Source of the DNA: Celoporthe dispersa
Taxonomy: Eukaryota > Ascomycota > Sordariomycetes > Diaporthales > Cryphonectriaceae
DNA: 64,000 bases
Direction: 5' to 3'
NCBI GenBank assembly: GCA_016584495.1
Contig: WAID01000007.1
Span: forward strand, 1,474,001-1,538,000
Both the position numbers and the translations under genes were made by a program. The notes below the pieces were generated by a model. It ran no database searches. It was not told the origin of the DNA and was given only the letters and a program-made list of their open reading frames with translations. Below are positions 21,801 to 34,700 of the stretch, in pieces. How positions within the stretch are numbered: the first letter of the stretch is position 1; the number at the start of each line of letters is the position of its first letter.

Positions 21801-24466
21801 CCCTCCCCCCAGAAAGAGAAGGGAAAAAACAGAAGCTGCAGAGCGGGCGCTAAGCTAGACCTGAGCCGAGGGGCACCACAGAGACAAGGCGTCTCGTCTT
21901 GTTGGGCTCCTGGGACCTTGCGGCCGATCCCTCTCGACCCGAAGAAAGAAAAAAAAAAAAAAAAGAAACAATAGGGTTACTTCCACGGGATACATGAGCA
22001 GGTTAAAAAGTCTCACAGATTTGGTTCACCCGTTCTATAAACAAGGAAACGATCAACAAGGTGTGTTGAGCTGGAGCAGTGGTCCGGAAGGACAAATGTA
22101 GTCCTGAGGCCGTGGTACACCGTACAAGAGCTGGCGGCGCTGTCTCTCTGACCTGCAGAAAGGTCTTGGAGAGAAGCACCCGGCTGACAATGATACCCAG
22201 CAGGAGACAGACCTGTGTGGGCGGCACAACAGGGAGAGGTATCTTGCCTCCCCCGCCCCATGCTGCGTCGCACGCAGCGCAGGCAGCTTCGTCGCCAGCC
22301 GGGGGCCGTGGGCGTGTCGTGGCCGCATCCGCAGATGAATCGAGAGAGGGGGTTCAAAAAGTAAAAAAAAACGTAATCCTCCACAGCAGCATAAGCCTCT
22401 CGGGCACACGCACACACATACGCACACACCTGCAGCCATGACTCTCTCTGGGCAGGCTCATCTCGGGAGCAACGACGAAACGCGGTGGAACCTGACTTGT
22501 AATTTCAAGAGATCTGGTCATAAAAATGATATCGATCTCCCTAGGGTGGTTGTTTTCTTCATGGGTCCGAAAACTAAATTTTCTAGCACGTCGTACTGTG
22601 TATGACCCGAAGGGAAGGCGACCGCAGGAACCAGAGGAGCATGACGTCCGCCTTTCCGACTTGGTTTTTCCACGCCACGATCTACTTACCCAGTGCGAAC
22701 ATTGGCGCGCCCCTCCTCCTCCCCCCCGCTGTGCCGCGCTGGCCGGCTCCTTCACCGGTATGTGTGTTGTCGCTGAGACACGCTGGGAGAGGGGGCGGAT
22801 GAATCTCGGGAGGTAAGGTTAAAAACCCTCCTCTGCCAGCTGTCCGATGTGTTGTTTCGCCCCATGGGCAAGGTGGCCTGGCTCTGTTGTCACTGGGGAA
22901 ATACAACTCTGCCCTCCCAGTGGGCCGGGTAGCTAAAGCCAAGACGTGTGCGCGCTGAAAAGGGAGGTTCCCCGAATATGCTTCGTGTTGAATCATGATC
23001 GTGTGCGGACGTGATTGGTCCACCAAAAACATCTGTTTCATTGCCCGCGATCTGATAAACGTCGGATCTGTCCTTGGGCATCAATGAGCCCCCTCCAGGC
23101 GTCCCCTTACGGCCCTGTACGTCCAAGGGAGTAGGGTGCTTGATCGAGATAGCCCTTGCATTCGGTAATTTCGGCGAATATCAATACCGGTTTAGGGGCT
23201 TATGCCGTCCTCGGTGGGCCTGGCAGCTGGGAACCAGGAGGCGGCCAAGCAGAACTGACTGCCCAACAGCCCAGACGACGACGACAACAAACCTTGTTCC
23301 TACAACAAAGGAAAGTGTGTAACCTCAAGTCTCTCCAGATGAAAAGCCACACTTTACACACGGCTGATTGATGAACCCGAGCCCTCAGCATTGGCTCTGA
23401 GGGGTCCGTAGAGAGCAACAAATATATACCACCCAGAGGTACTAAGTACCTAGCTAGCTAGCATATACCTAAACCTTGTAATTTTATTTATTGATGTATT
23501 TTTCATTCTCCCCTCACCCCCCCCCCCCCGGGGAAGGCGGCAAAAGCACCAGCAATTCTGTCCCGTTTTTGGATACCCAACAGAAACTGCTAGGATATTC
23601 TGATCAGACGGCACGGTCACGACATTGTGGGTGGTACGAGCGAGGGAGTGAAACTAAGACGAAATGAACATTTGACGCCTAAGTGGGACAGGAAAAGAAA
23701 AGACACGGGGGGGGGGGGAAGAAAGAAAGAAGGAGCGCGATAATAATAACGGAAGAAGAAAAAAAAAGAAAGAAACCCCCCCCCCCGTAAAAAAAAAAAA
23801 AGCAAAAGAGAGAACGACCAAATAGGCTAAGAAAAGCCCACAATTTTCAAGCCATGTCTTCCTTCTGTAACCTCACATGGTCCTTCATGACTGATCCTGT
23901 CAGTATATGCTTTTTCGACCTGCGGAACAACCGCTCCTCCCTCCCTCGTATTCAGAGGGATCACAAGGACGAGGATGAGAACAGGGAAGGGGGAAAAAGG
24001 ACGAAAAAAGAAGTACAAGGGCATGAAAAGAAACAAAACCCTGATGTGCTGAGAAGGCTGCACCAGGGTAACAGTACTCCCAACCATCCTGTCCACGTAT
24101 GATTTTTCCCAGATCACGGCCGTATCTCGTCCGCTTCCCATGCTGACCCGCCGACCTGCCGCCCTGGATCGCCCTCCGCACGAGAATCTTGCCATCCTGC
24201 ACATGACCGGCTCGAACCCGGAGCCAGCGATGATCTCGCAGCTGACGAGGCACGTCGGCGAACATCGTCATCGCGCATACCATCTCGATCAAACTCGCCA
24301 GGCCGGACACGGCCTTGACCTGCATCACACCCTTCTCTCGTGTCGCCGAACAGGCCCTCACCGCTAGATAATTACCAATGTTACCCGAGACCAAGGACGT
24401 CTTTCACAAAAGCCATAGGCGGCAGAGATCAGTAGACAACGGGCAGCGACGGCCTCGATCGCCCTC

Positions 24467-24565
24467 ACATACACACACACACACACACACATAGAGGGAG
24501 AGAGAGGGGGGAGGGAGGGAGGGAGAGGAGAGAGAGAGAACACACACACACACACACACACACAC
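24467..24565. repeat. Compound CA / G-A-rich / CA microsatellite
   Basis: About 100 bp: a CA run, a purine block of GA and GGGA units, then a second CA run. The two CA arms are in the same orientation, so this is a compound tract and not a hairpin. Confidence 0.9.
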
Positions 24566-25750
24566 GACATTGACAATCCATGATCGTCCGCGAGAGCGGG
24601 CGACTCCTGTGGCGGGAGGTGCACCCGATATGATTCGCCATGATGGCACCAGAAACAACTCCTGCAGAGTCCGGAGCACAAACGCCCACAAGTCAGCAGC
24701 GCCTTTCCTCGCCGCACCTTGCTTCTGTCTTTTTCCCTTGCCTGAATGTGACACCTGAGAACCGGATTCTGTTTATTAAACCTCGGAAGCCAAGGCCTGT
24801 CTGCCCTGGTAGGTCGGCGCCATGCGCCCATGTACCGCGGCAGAAAAGAGATCGGTGGGGCGATTCCCTCGACGGGACCCTCTTTATTTACCATACTAGA
24901 TATGTAGTACTACTGTAGATGTGGTAGTTGTCGTAACATCATGCGCTCCGTCATGAGAGCTAATTCTCTGTCCAAATTTGACCACATTACCGTCCCTTAC
25001 TGGGGTCACAGCGCTTGCTCATACGTCCCCAGAAAAAGAAAACCGACAGCCACATTCTGAGAGAGAAAAAATATGATCCTGCCAAAGAGACCCAGGCCGT
25101 GGTACGACCCCGGAGAAACATGAACAAGGGCACTAGAAGACGAGGGGGAAAAGACAAAAATCATAATAACAGAAATGCTCGACAATATCACCGCACACGA
25201 GTCATGATGAGCTTTTCCGACCCGATCCAGCTGCAACCCGAGATGCAGCAGACGCACTCCGCAATGCAGCTTTTACAGGCCGCTGTCTCAAGGAGACGGT
25301 GGCCCAAAGAGCGCGAACGGAGCCACACAGCCGCCGCGAGCATTACGCCCGTACAGAAAAGAAACAAACCCGACCCCCCCTCCCTTTCCCAGTAGACAGC
25401 CCTTTCCCCTCCTCGCCCAAGCATGAAGCCCCACTTGAGAAACACCAAGAGGCTGGGTGAGGCCGGAAGTTTACCTGTCCACCCGTCACCAAGGACTGCA
25501 CATGTGCATACTGGTGGGTCTCACAAAGCCCCGCCGAAGTCCGGCTACGTATGCAACCCACCAAAGACCAAGACCGCTAGAAATACCACTAATGCTCGTG
25601 TTAGGTATCATAGCGGGGAAAGATATCGTCGCTCGCAAACTAAAAGCAAGTCTATCAGGGCTGCCGTCATTCGAGATCTAGACCGGGCCTCACACTATTG
25701 CATGCAAGCGTGATCACTCGTCCTGGAAGAATGATTTCGCGGCCGACCCA

Positions 25751-28700
25751 TCAGGAAGAAGAGCAGCATTCCTGTGCCTCAGCGCTCACTCGCCTCATCA
25801 GTCGGTCACGTCGAGAGAGACGGCTCTCTTTGCGGACAGGGCCGATCCTCCTGGTGCTCTGTCTGTCGACAATCGAGTCTCTTGGCCACCAATCGGGCTC
25901 ATATAGCTGGCTGACGAAGTAGTAGTCATCGCTGTAGGCATTCGCCAGCTCTATGTGCTCGTCGGCATTAATGGTCGACTCGGTCTGGAGGCGTATGGCG
26001 TTGAGGTACTCCCAGTGGGCTCCTGTTTTCGCGTGGATCAGTAACCTGCCCGCCCATGCGCGGATGGCTCTGCTGAAATCTTTGGCGACAAGCGACAGGA
26101 GAGGCTGGTTGGGCTGCTCTTGACATCTACACCACCAAAGAGAAAGAAGAGAAGAGGAAGAGAGAGGGGAGAGTCTTGGACTCACTGTACTGGAGGATCT
26201 CATCCCTGGCCCATGTGACGTATGCCCTGCCCTCCTCGTCTAACTCAGCAAGACCGTCGAGATCCGAGGGTTTGCAGTCGTGCGAGAAAGGTTGGATGCC
26301 CTTAATGCAGTAATGAAAGTAGGCCAAGATAATGTTTGCCCCTGTTATGGCCCATACATCAGCAGCGGACTCATCGTACATCCCGCAGTTTTCATCAGAT
26401 CACAGCGAGAACGGGCATCGGACTGATTCTCACCTAGGTGATATTCCTCGACGTTGTCCGCCCTGTGCCAGACCGCGAGTGGTTTCTGTACCAAGGCAGC
26501 ACAGTCAGTCATCATGCAGGCAATCTACTCGCCAGCCCAGGCCCCATGTCTGTGCAGTATCCGCTTACCTTGTCAACATTCACACCATGCTTCTCAGCAC
26601 GGTCCCTGTCATGACGCGTAATAAGCGCAACATTGTGCAGCAAGATGAAGGACACCAGGTATGTCGTGAGCCACGACTGTCGTTTTTTCTGCTGCGTGAT
26701 GGACTGCAGAAGGTCCAAGGTCTGCCGACGAAGCTTGTACAGGACATGGTCGAGGAGCACCTTGTCCAGCTGCTGGCCTGCGCGTGTCACCCCCGCATTA
26801 GCAAAGATGTACCCGAGAGGAAAAGGGTGTGGTGAGACTTACCGAAGACGGGGTGCAACAGTATTCTCCCTTTTGAGTCTGGCTTTTGCCCGAGTGCATC
26901 TTTCCCTTCCCCTGCGATGTGGAAAGACCTGGTCGTCAGGCGAACGGCAACCCAAAGCCTCAGGGTCTTGACCAGTAGGTCTCGCTCCCGCAGGGGCGTC
27001 GCGGGGTCATCCCTTCTCTTCTGGGCCATGTGATACGTCTTCCAGAGGAGCTTCTGCCTGTCTCCAAGAAGTGTCTTGAAGATGTGCTCCTGGCTTTCTG
27101 TCAGATACCTCTCGTACTGCAGCTTTGCGTCGGCAACATCGACCAGCGCGAAGGGTTTCATGTCGATCTCGTCTGTCCGCCCGGTGTCGTAGTTGAAGAA
27201 CTTGCGTGTCTTCTGGTCGCCTTCCATCACTTTGAATCGGCGAACCCTGACACGAATCGTTCTTGTGAAACCATCATCCAGGTAGACGACTCTGTCGGTG
27301 GCGTCCTGCCACTTGCTGATCTCGGGCAGAGAGGTGCTGTTCTTCCAGCGGTAGGTCCATTCAGCATTGCCAGACTTTGAGAGCTTCACGTCCACTAGCT
27401 TCCACCGGCGGCAAGGGATTCGAGGGATTTGAGAATTCTTCATCAGCTTCAGGCAGCCTTCACATGGAGCGTCAACATCATCCGGTGTCTCTATAGCGAA
27501 CTCGCACTACAGTCTGGTTAGTTCTCGGGCAGAATCTTGGTATCTCCTCAGCGCCACTCACCCGAATGCGCTGCATCCGACAGCGAATACAGCAACCAAA
27601 TTTCCTCACCAGGGCCGTTGCCTCGCGTTTTCTCGGATCCCTGAAGGGACCCCGCTTAGTGGGCGGGGGCTTCTGGTTCGTCAAGACGACCGGTAGCTCT
27701 TCACGAGTCTCGACTTGGTACAGATACTGCTCATTCCGCACGGGACCCGGAGTCAGGTAATACTCAGTAGCGGGACGCTGTTGCCGGCGCTGCGGTCTGC
27801 CCAGTTTTTGGGGGTGGTACGCCCGCGGCTCAGGGTTTGTCAGGCCAGGAGGTGAGTATTGAACGACAGGATAGTCCGGAGCCATCTGATAGCCGCCACC
27901 TTGGAGGTCTTGCTGTGGGCTCTCCAGCTTCGGCGGACCAGTCGCTACCTCTGGGGCGCTCTGAGGCACACCCTGACGCCCATCATAAGGTCTGTGAACC
28001 TGAGCGGTAGGCTGCATGCTTGGATGGTGCATCGCAGGTTCGAGAGCAGGATATTGAATCTGCAGCTGCCGGGTGGCGGCAGAATCCTGGGGTACGTGCA
28101 TCAGAATTGGAGGCTGCTCAAGGACGGGACCGGTGACTGTCTGGTGCTGGAGCGGGCCAGACAGGTCCGGGGATCGCAGGTCTGGTGGGCATGCTCGCGG
28201 CGGCGTTTCGAACATTGGGGTAGACGTAATGGGTTGGTACTCTAAGAGATTCTATATGAGCAAATGAGACTCATTCAGTGGACAAGACGAGTTCCTCACC
28301 TTGTGGCGGCTGATCCTGGTAGGCCGGCATTGATGGAACCAGCCCACCGAGGCACTCCCTGAGGGGTGCAAACGTGGATGGTGAACATTGCATAGAACCC
28401 TCATCGTGGGGATACTCTGACCCGGGCGATCTTTGCTCCTCAGCATGAGGGGCAGGAGCCCTTGAGAAGAAAAGGCAGATGCATGTTCGTGTCGAGCCGC
28501 TGTCTTTTCCAGACGCCCTGCGAATATAGTTGGAGCTCGTCCCGGTGAATGTCTTCCTGATACTGCGAAAGGTGTTCTGCCTGGCGCTGGAAGGCCTGCT
28601 GCTGGTTCTGCTGATAGTTTGGATCGTAATAGACAGGTGCTTCTTGTGCTGGAGCGCCCTGAAAAGGGAGAGACGGGGTGAGGACGACTTGCTGCTCCAA

Positions 28701-29120
28701 GGGGTAGGCGGCCACAGCGGTTGGAGGAAAGTCAAGGAATGGCGCAAACGATGAGGCTTCTGGTGGGTTGCCCAGCGCTTGGCCTGAATAATCCTCCACG
28801 AAGCCGTGGGTACGGCGCCTGAGAATATTGCCGTCCTAGAAGGGGTCAACTAGCCGCACAAGACAAGACGATAGTGAGGGAAGGGGCTTTTGATGAACAA
28901 GTGGTAAGAGCACGAGTAAGAATAAGACGAAGCCCGGGGCGGGGGAGGAAGAAGAAAAGGGCAGCAGTGAAGCAGGGCAGGTTAAAGAGTGGTGAGGATG
29001 AGGATTAGTGGATCGAGAATATATAACGCAGTCTGCCGCTTTGCCATGGGGCACGGTATAAAAAGACCTTACCATAATTGCTGAAGAGGTGTGGCGGGCA
29101 GCACCACACGCTGTCGACAT
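25751..29120 (-). CDS. Large regulator with a central, widely spaced Zn2Cys6-like cluster
   Basis: Probable transcription regulator. Seven exons fit canonical splice sites: 29073-29120, 28300-28835, 27562-28251, 26843-27506, 26569-26777, 26186-26485 and 25751-26118, about 938 residues. The first half is Pro/Gln/Tyr-rich, as in activation or disordered regions. A six-cysteine motif spans the 55-bp intron at 27507-27561: CIRCRMQRIR on one side and CEF, PCEGC and a last Cys on the other, with spacing C-x2-C-x6-C-x13-C-x2-C-x13-C. Basic residues between Cys2 and Cys3 are typical of fungal zinc clusters, but both long loops exceed the usual range and the motif lies near residue 415 instead of the N-terminus. 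The C-terminal part has alpha-helical blocks such as LLWKTYHMAQKRRDD and YDESAADVWAITGANIILA. Two spots need single-base corrections (28470-28473 and 26389-26392), and the join between exons 2 and 3 does not keep frame as drawn, so that boundary is uncertain. Confidence 0.68.
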
Positions 29121-29235
29121 AAGAGTGACTTGTTCAGAAGTACCGTTCACAAAAAAAAGGACGTAGAGCTGGGGGTCTCTCGAGACTCCAGTCAAGACGC
29201 CGAGTAGCTGTCACAACAGACCACCCACACGCTGG

Positions 29236-31795
29236 TCAGCCGGGTCCCGTCAAGGGCACTCGACAACAACGGTCAGCACGGTGCCAATCGCTGCCGTCGA
29301 GATACCAGAGCGCGAGGCCGACGCTAGCACAGCTGTTCCTCACGGAACAGTGTGCCAAACGGCAGAGGCTGGTGGCAAAAGTAGCAGTGTCTTCTGAGAA
29401 GTCTAGAGAGAAAAAAAAAGAATGACAGGGGTAGGAACGCAAAGAAGGGAGGGTCGCAAGCTAGGAAGAAGGGATGGAGAAGGGGGGGGGGGTGAGTGCA
29501 AAATCGGAGGCAGCAGGAAGAGAAAGAGGGGGGGCTCCACTGCAGAACAGCGAGGTACAGAGAGGTACGTAGGGGCTTGATGCACTTCTGCTGCTCGAAC
29601 CCCTCCACAGCGTAGCGGGCTCCCAGAGGGTGGTCCTGAAGGTCTTGACCGAGTCGGTGGGGCTGAGCGGCTGTGAGCTGTGACCGGTGAGCCTCCAAAT
29701 GCTGCACCAAGCAGTCCGGCTGGCTGAGAACAGACGAGGGGTTGAACTTCGGCTGTTCCTCGATGCTGGTCTCCTTTTAAAATAGCACGATACGACGGTC
29801 GATCTGGCGACTGCGAGTAATGTCGTGAGGGCCGGGAGTGTTGCAGCTCGTCTAGAGCGATTCCCGGTAACCTGTACGCAGAGGCGCGCGGGGTGTCGCC
29901 CCCTGTGCCGCCGGCGCAGTGCTGCTGGAGTTCACCAAGCTTTTCGCCCTCGGGCGTTAATCGAGATGCGACAGTTCCTTGGACGTCAAGATCGAGACAG
30001 ATTCCCGCCACGTGCGCACGTGCCCACGAAGTCAGTCCCTGACAAGCACTGGGCCGACGTGGGAACGCGAGGGGAGCTGGCTGCGGAGCGAGTAACGACT
30101 GTAGAGACCTTGGGGCCGGTGAAGACCAACCCTGATAGGCGCCGCCGTCCTTGAGTGCAACGTCAGCTATCGGATCCCGGCAGCGAGTAACACGAAGAGC
30201 TGGGGCGACAAATATAAAAGAGGGTTAGGTAGGTATTGTCGGGAGGCGCTGGCAGCACTCGGTGAGAGCTGCTGGTGGGATAAGCGAGCAGCAGCTATGG
30301 GCGCCGCGGATGGTGTGCAATGCTGCGCCCTCGGCAGGGCAGCGGGCCGCAGTGCTTCGACATCCCCCAGCTCACCGGTCTGCCATCGCACACACGACGA
30401 GGTAGGGCACGCGAGTCAGATAGGAAAGAGGGGGTAGATACAGTAGTATATGACAGCTGGGTCCCGATGAGCGCTGGCACACAGAGGACGAGACCCTCGC
30501 GAGCCTCATCAAGATCTGGCCACAGGCCAGAGGAGCGCGCTGAGAAGGGTGGGGACTCGAATAAATGCCCAAGTCTGGTTGCGATCCACGCCGCGTCCGG
30601 CTAAAAGACGCCAGGTTTTCGTTCCGTGCAGTCTGACCTGGACCGGGATGTCGTCAATTCGCGAGGTCAAGTGTTGGACTGAGTCCGGGTTCACGGCCGG
30701 CTTTTTTTTTTTCTTTTTCTTTTTTCCCCTCTCTGGAGGAACCTGTGCGACCCTTGGTCTCTTTTTGAAGAGGGGACCTGAAAGCCCGCACCCAAGGAGC
30801 GACGTGTCGAGTAGCGGTCAAGCGCCCTGTTTGCGCGACTGCTGCCAATAGGCCTCTCTCTCTCTCTCTCTTTCTCACCCTGAGTCCCGGTCTCGGTAGT
30901 AGCCGAGGGCGTCGAGAGGACAAGAGAGAGGGGTAGAGGACTGAAGGGTGCCAAGATATGAGACAGTGTCGCGGTCTAAGTGACGGTATTCTTGCCAGCG
31001 TGGGGTCACGACAGGAAGGAATCAACGGCGCCCGTCTTGGATAGCAGTGCGACACTGCTCCAGGCAGGACAGGTGACGCTGCCCCGCTGCTGGTGGTAGC
31101 TGAGTGGTGCTGGGCGCGGTTCTTGTACGCTGCAGCCGCCTGCAGTCATACCCGAGAAGGTCAAGGGAGCCAGGAGGAGCGCTCTGGTGATCCTCTCGAG
31201 TCTCGAACTTTGTAGTCTTCGCCCTGATGGTGTCGGTGGTCCAGACGAGGTCGAGCTGGCACGTACGTTTCGAGGCAGAGACGAAGCTTGGGAACAGGAC
31301 GAATGCAGGTCAGGGTCGAAGCGTCCAGACCTGCCGTAAGTACGAGGAACTCTGAAGAGGGAAGGGGGGGGGAGGGCCGAATCGACAAGTGATATCGTTC
31401 TAGAGGGTCCTGGGCCTGGAGGTAGGGGTGTGACAGGGTACTAGTAGGGTCACTGCCAGGGGCCCAGGGATGGAATGGCCTAGAAGGAGAATGTGGATGG
31501 TATAACGGGTTCTCCTATATAACGGCTGTCATCTCATCTGGCCCGCGGCGAGAGGAGGGAGAGACAATCTGACCAGACGCGTCCTCGCTCCAGTCGGTGG
31601 TCCCTTGGGCGGGATGCCGCCCCGAGGCAAACGAGAAGCTGCGAGAAATTTTGCAGCAGTGCTGGCCTCGACTCGACTCGACTCGACCCGGCTCGGCTCA
31701 CCTGTCGAGCAGTCCCAGGTCCAGTAGGAGGTGGCCGACCACCGTCGCTCGGGGTTGAGGCAGCTGAGGCAGTTGTCTTCCGGCTCGAGTGCCAT
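29236..31795 (-). CDS. Probable multi-exon gene, unknown family, structure unresolved
   Basis: No domain recognised. Five coding-like blocks run in order on the minus strand. Block 1, 31702-31795, starts with ATG and reads EPEDNCLSCLNPERRWSA, ending at an ACAG|GTGAGC donor. Block 2, about 31.1-31.3 kb, includes RTCQLDLVWTTDTIRAKTTK. Block 3, about 30.89-30.99 kb, includes EYRHLDRDTVSYLGTLQSS before a GTGAGA donor. Block 4, 30376-30600, includes WIATRLGHLFESPPF and lies between a TTTTAG acceptor and a GTGAGC donor. Block 5, 29569 to about 30.2 kb, includes EQPKFNPSSVLSQPDCLVQ and joins by an intron at 29403-29568 to a last exon ending at 29236. Phases do not agree at every junction, and one extra base at 29775-29778 is needed. 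The end lies only 115 bp before the start of the zinc-cluster gene on the same strand, so they could be one gene. Confidence 0.38.
31667..31686. repeat. CTCGA pentanucleotide repeat
   Basis: Four perfect CTCGA units followed by imperfect ones, lying 15 bp inside the proposed first intron of the unassigned minus-strand gene. Confidence 0.8.
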
Positions 31796-34700
31796 CTTCT
31801 TTGCATGGCTGCAGCTGCTGTTGGGGGTGGATCGATCCTGACTCAGGAATCGAGATGAGATACTCGAGAGGCAGGGCCCTCCTCCTCCTCCTCCTCCTCC
31901 TCCTCCTCACTCTCGACCAGCTCGAGACAGTCTTGAGGTGAGAGGGGTGGGAAGGGCCTGAGGGTCCCCTACCCCAGGGTGTTCAGGTGCTTTACACATG
32001 AGCTGTGGGAGGGTGTGGGTGAGGTGGGGAGACCCATTTGTTCCCACGCCAAAAGTACTACCGTGGTCCCTGCCATGGCAAATGACAATAGAGATAGCTG
32101 GGGTAGCCAGGGTAGCCAGGGTGTGCCAGCACAGGGCAGGCACCATCCTGGGCTGGTCCTTCACACCCAGTCCCTGTACTTTCCCTCACCAAATACTACT
32201 ATGTAATGACTAACAGCTCTCACATCTCTCCACCAGCGACCCAACCGGACGTCATCTCACCCACCTTTTTCATATCTTCTCAACAACACCACCACCGCCG
32301 TCAATTCTCAACCGTCGTCGCCACGTCGCCATGCGTCTCATCACGAGACGAAGCCCTCGTCATGCGTCGGTCCGCTTGGGCAGGGAGAACGGGCTGGGCC
32401 AGCCAGCGTGGGAACAGGGAGCGCGAGGCCGCATCGTCAGCACGGGTATCCCCCCCAGGCACGGCACAGCTGGGCACAGGGAACCCACCTGTGCTCACTC
32501 GGCGTTGGCAGCAAAGGCTCTCTCTCGCTCTGGGATAAATGGCCCGTCCATGCGCCGTGCGGAGCGCAACCCATACTTTCCAGATCAGGAGACCAGTGGC
32601 CGCCTCGCCCTCTGGCCCTGGCCGAGGAGCGACAGCCGCCTCATCTCCTCGCCAATCGGCAACAGGGACGCCGAGCAGGGTATTGATTACGCAGTGCCAA
32701 CACTGACCCTCCCAACATCCCCTGCCCCGACACCTTCCGTTCTGCTATGGTACCATGCCATTCGAAACCCATTCATCCAGAACTTGCACCTGAAGATGGC
32801 CCTTCTCGGAATCCTCGGGTCCACCCTCCCTTGTAACCACCACCACAACCTTGTCACCCTCACCACCCTCAGCAAGCTCTGTCTGGTAACTCGCATCACC
32901 TACCTGCGTCTCCTCCTGCATGCTTGATTCTGCTCGGTCTTACCAGTGGAGACCAGGCACGTCGTCGACCTTGTCGTGACGAGAGTGGTGTGAGAGTTGG
33001 GATCCTCGCAACACTTTCCACTTCACGTGCTGGGAGCTTGGAGATGGGGTGTTCTCCGGTCTTCTGGTGTGATATATCACAACGAGTGCTCCTCTAGGCC
33101 TGTCGGATTTTCCTGAAGCGGTCTGCACCACCGAACATGCCCTTCAGAAGCACCACCCTGTCCAGCAGAAAATTCTGTGGAACTCGCGCTTTTCCTCGCA
33201 TAGGTCCTTGGTCGACCGTCGAACCCTTTCGATTGCATTTTGCCGTCCCCCCCCCCCCCAAGGGCTCGAGCTCGAGCGCCTGCATCCCAAACGCCAAGCT
33301 AACCCGACGCAAGATCTCCTGGGATTCTTCGACATGGGTGGGACGGGCTAACTCATCGTGGTCAGTCGCAAATATACCCTGACGGCTCGACTGAGCAGAT
33401 TTCTCACAGGCTCCAGGACCAAGCTGGCTCAGATCTCGAGAGATCCGTCGTGAGCTCTGGTACTTCCCGTCCTAAGGCTGACGAGAATGAAGTCTGGCCA
33501 ACTATTTCACTCGATGCACGTCACGCGCGGCCCTAAAGATCTCACCTCATGTAGCCGACCACGCCTCCGCACCTGACTGGCCTGTGTTGATCATCACCGT
33601 TGGCGGCCCCTTGCGCATTGGTGCCCATTATTCGAGACAGGGATGGGCACTAGAGTAGAATGAGGCAATTAAACGTTCCGCGTCTTTGGTATCTCCCCCA
33701 CGACGAGATCTTGCAGCTCCGCTTGCATGGTCGAGGCATGCATAAGCCTGGGACAGTCAGCATTACTATGTATTACTCTGGTACCAGCGAACAGTTTGTC
33801 AGACTCGGTGTCAACCATGCTCTTTCAGCTGCATCATGGAGACAAGCGCGTCTCGATCAACTCAGAAGCAACGGCGGCTGAAATGCACTGCCGGCGGAGC
33901 ATACGTGTCTCCGAGGCCTACAGCCAGGGATGTTCTCATACATCTCAGCTGGGGCCTGAGTCCGGACCGGCACCGTACACTTGACCCAGGGGACTGGCTC
34001 GCTGCAGCAAGGGTGTTCTCGATTTGCTCGTGCATGCTCCACCTTGCAGCTGCAGGTCCTTCCTCCAAAGCCGATCTGTGGCACGGTACCCAGGGATTTG
34101 TGTGCGTAGGGCACACGCACACACGAAATCGCACCATTATGTCGGAACTCCATGAGCATAATGCGATATCTTCCATTGGGCCGCTGCATAAGCACTAACG
34201 AGTCGATGGAAACCGGGCCACATGACCAAGGACTTCCCCTCTGCAGGCCTGATTACACTTCGAGGCTGTATGCGACCCCGATGTCTGCGGTCGCCGAGAC
34301 GCACGACACCGCACGTGCACACAAAGTGCATCATGAGGCGTAATTTACTGTCATCCTACTGGGTAATCGAGCCGCTCGCTCGGGTGCAGCGTGTGGACAG
34401 CCTTCGCAGCCTCAAGCTCTTATCTTCACACCGCTCGGGCTAGTTCTGCGAGGCTTGGGATCGCTGCCGCAGGCCGATCTCGTGATCAAGGCACACCCGA
34501 TGAGCAGGGAGAGCTCGAAGATCACCAGCAGGCCTCATGTCAGCGCTGGTCAATGCGGCTCTGCTTGATCTGCCTTGAGAAGACTGCCTTCTTTCCACCT
34601 CATGGAGAATACGAGGCAGCGCCTACGGGATGATCGCAATTGGTGCCCAAAACGTCCTTGGGCTCCAAGGACTACTAGTAGGCTGTGGGTGGCAAGTCCA

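Larger units (their letters stand above)
20181..25750. other. Long intergenic region (5.6 kb) without a supported gene
   Basis: The first 600 bp are the likely promoter of the TauD-like gene and hold GT, GTT and GGT repeats (20,236-20,260, 20,430-20,457, 20,563-20,590). Further along are compound microsatellites (21,746-21,800 and 24,467-24,565) and C/G homopolymers (23,515-23,530, 23,705-23,720, 23,777-23,788). Open frames of 100-180 codons, mainly minus strand at 22.0-22.4 and 23.8-24.9 kb, are low-complexity or conflict with one another. Nothing recognisable as a gene. Confidence 0.45.

Noticed and set aside
24195..24225. tRNA-like box B on the minus strand (GGTTCGAGCC)
   Set aside because: The T-arm stem does not pair correctly and no matching box A or acceptor stem is present.
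32331..32927. 198-codon + strand open frame after a CT-rich leader
   Set aside because: The start context is fair, but the protein is of mixed low complexity with no domain; possible but not supportable.
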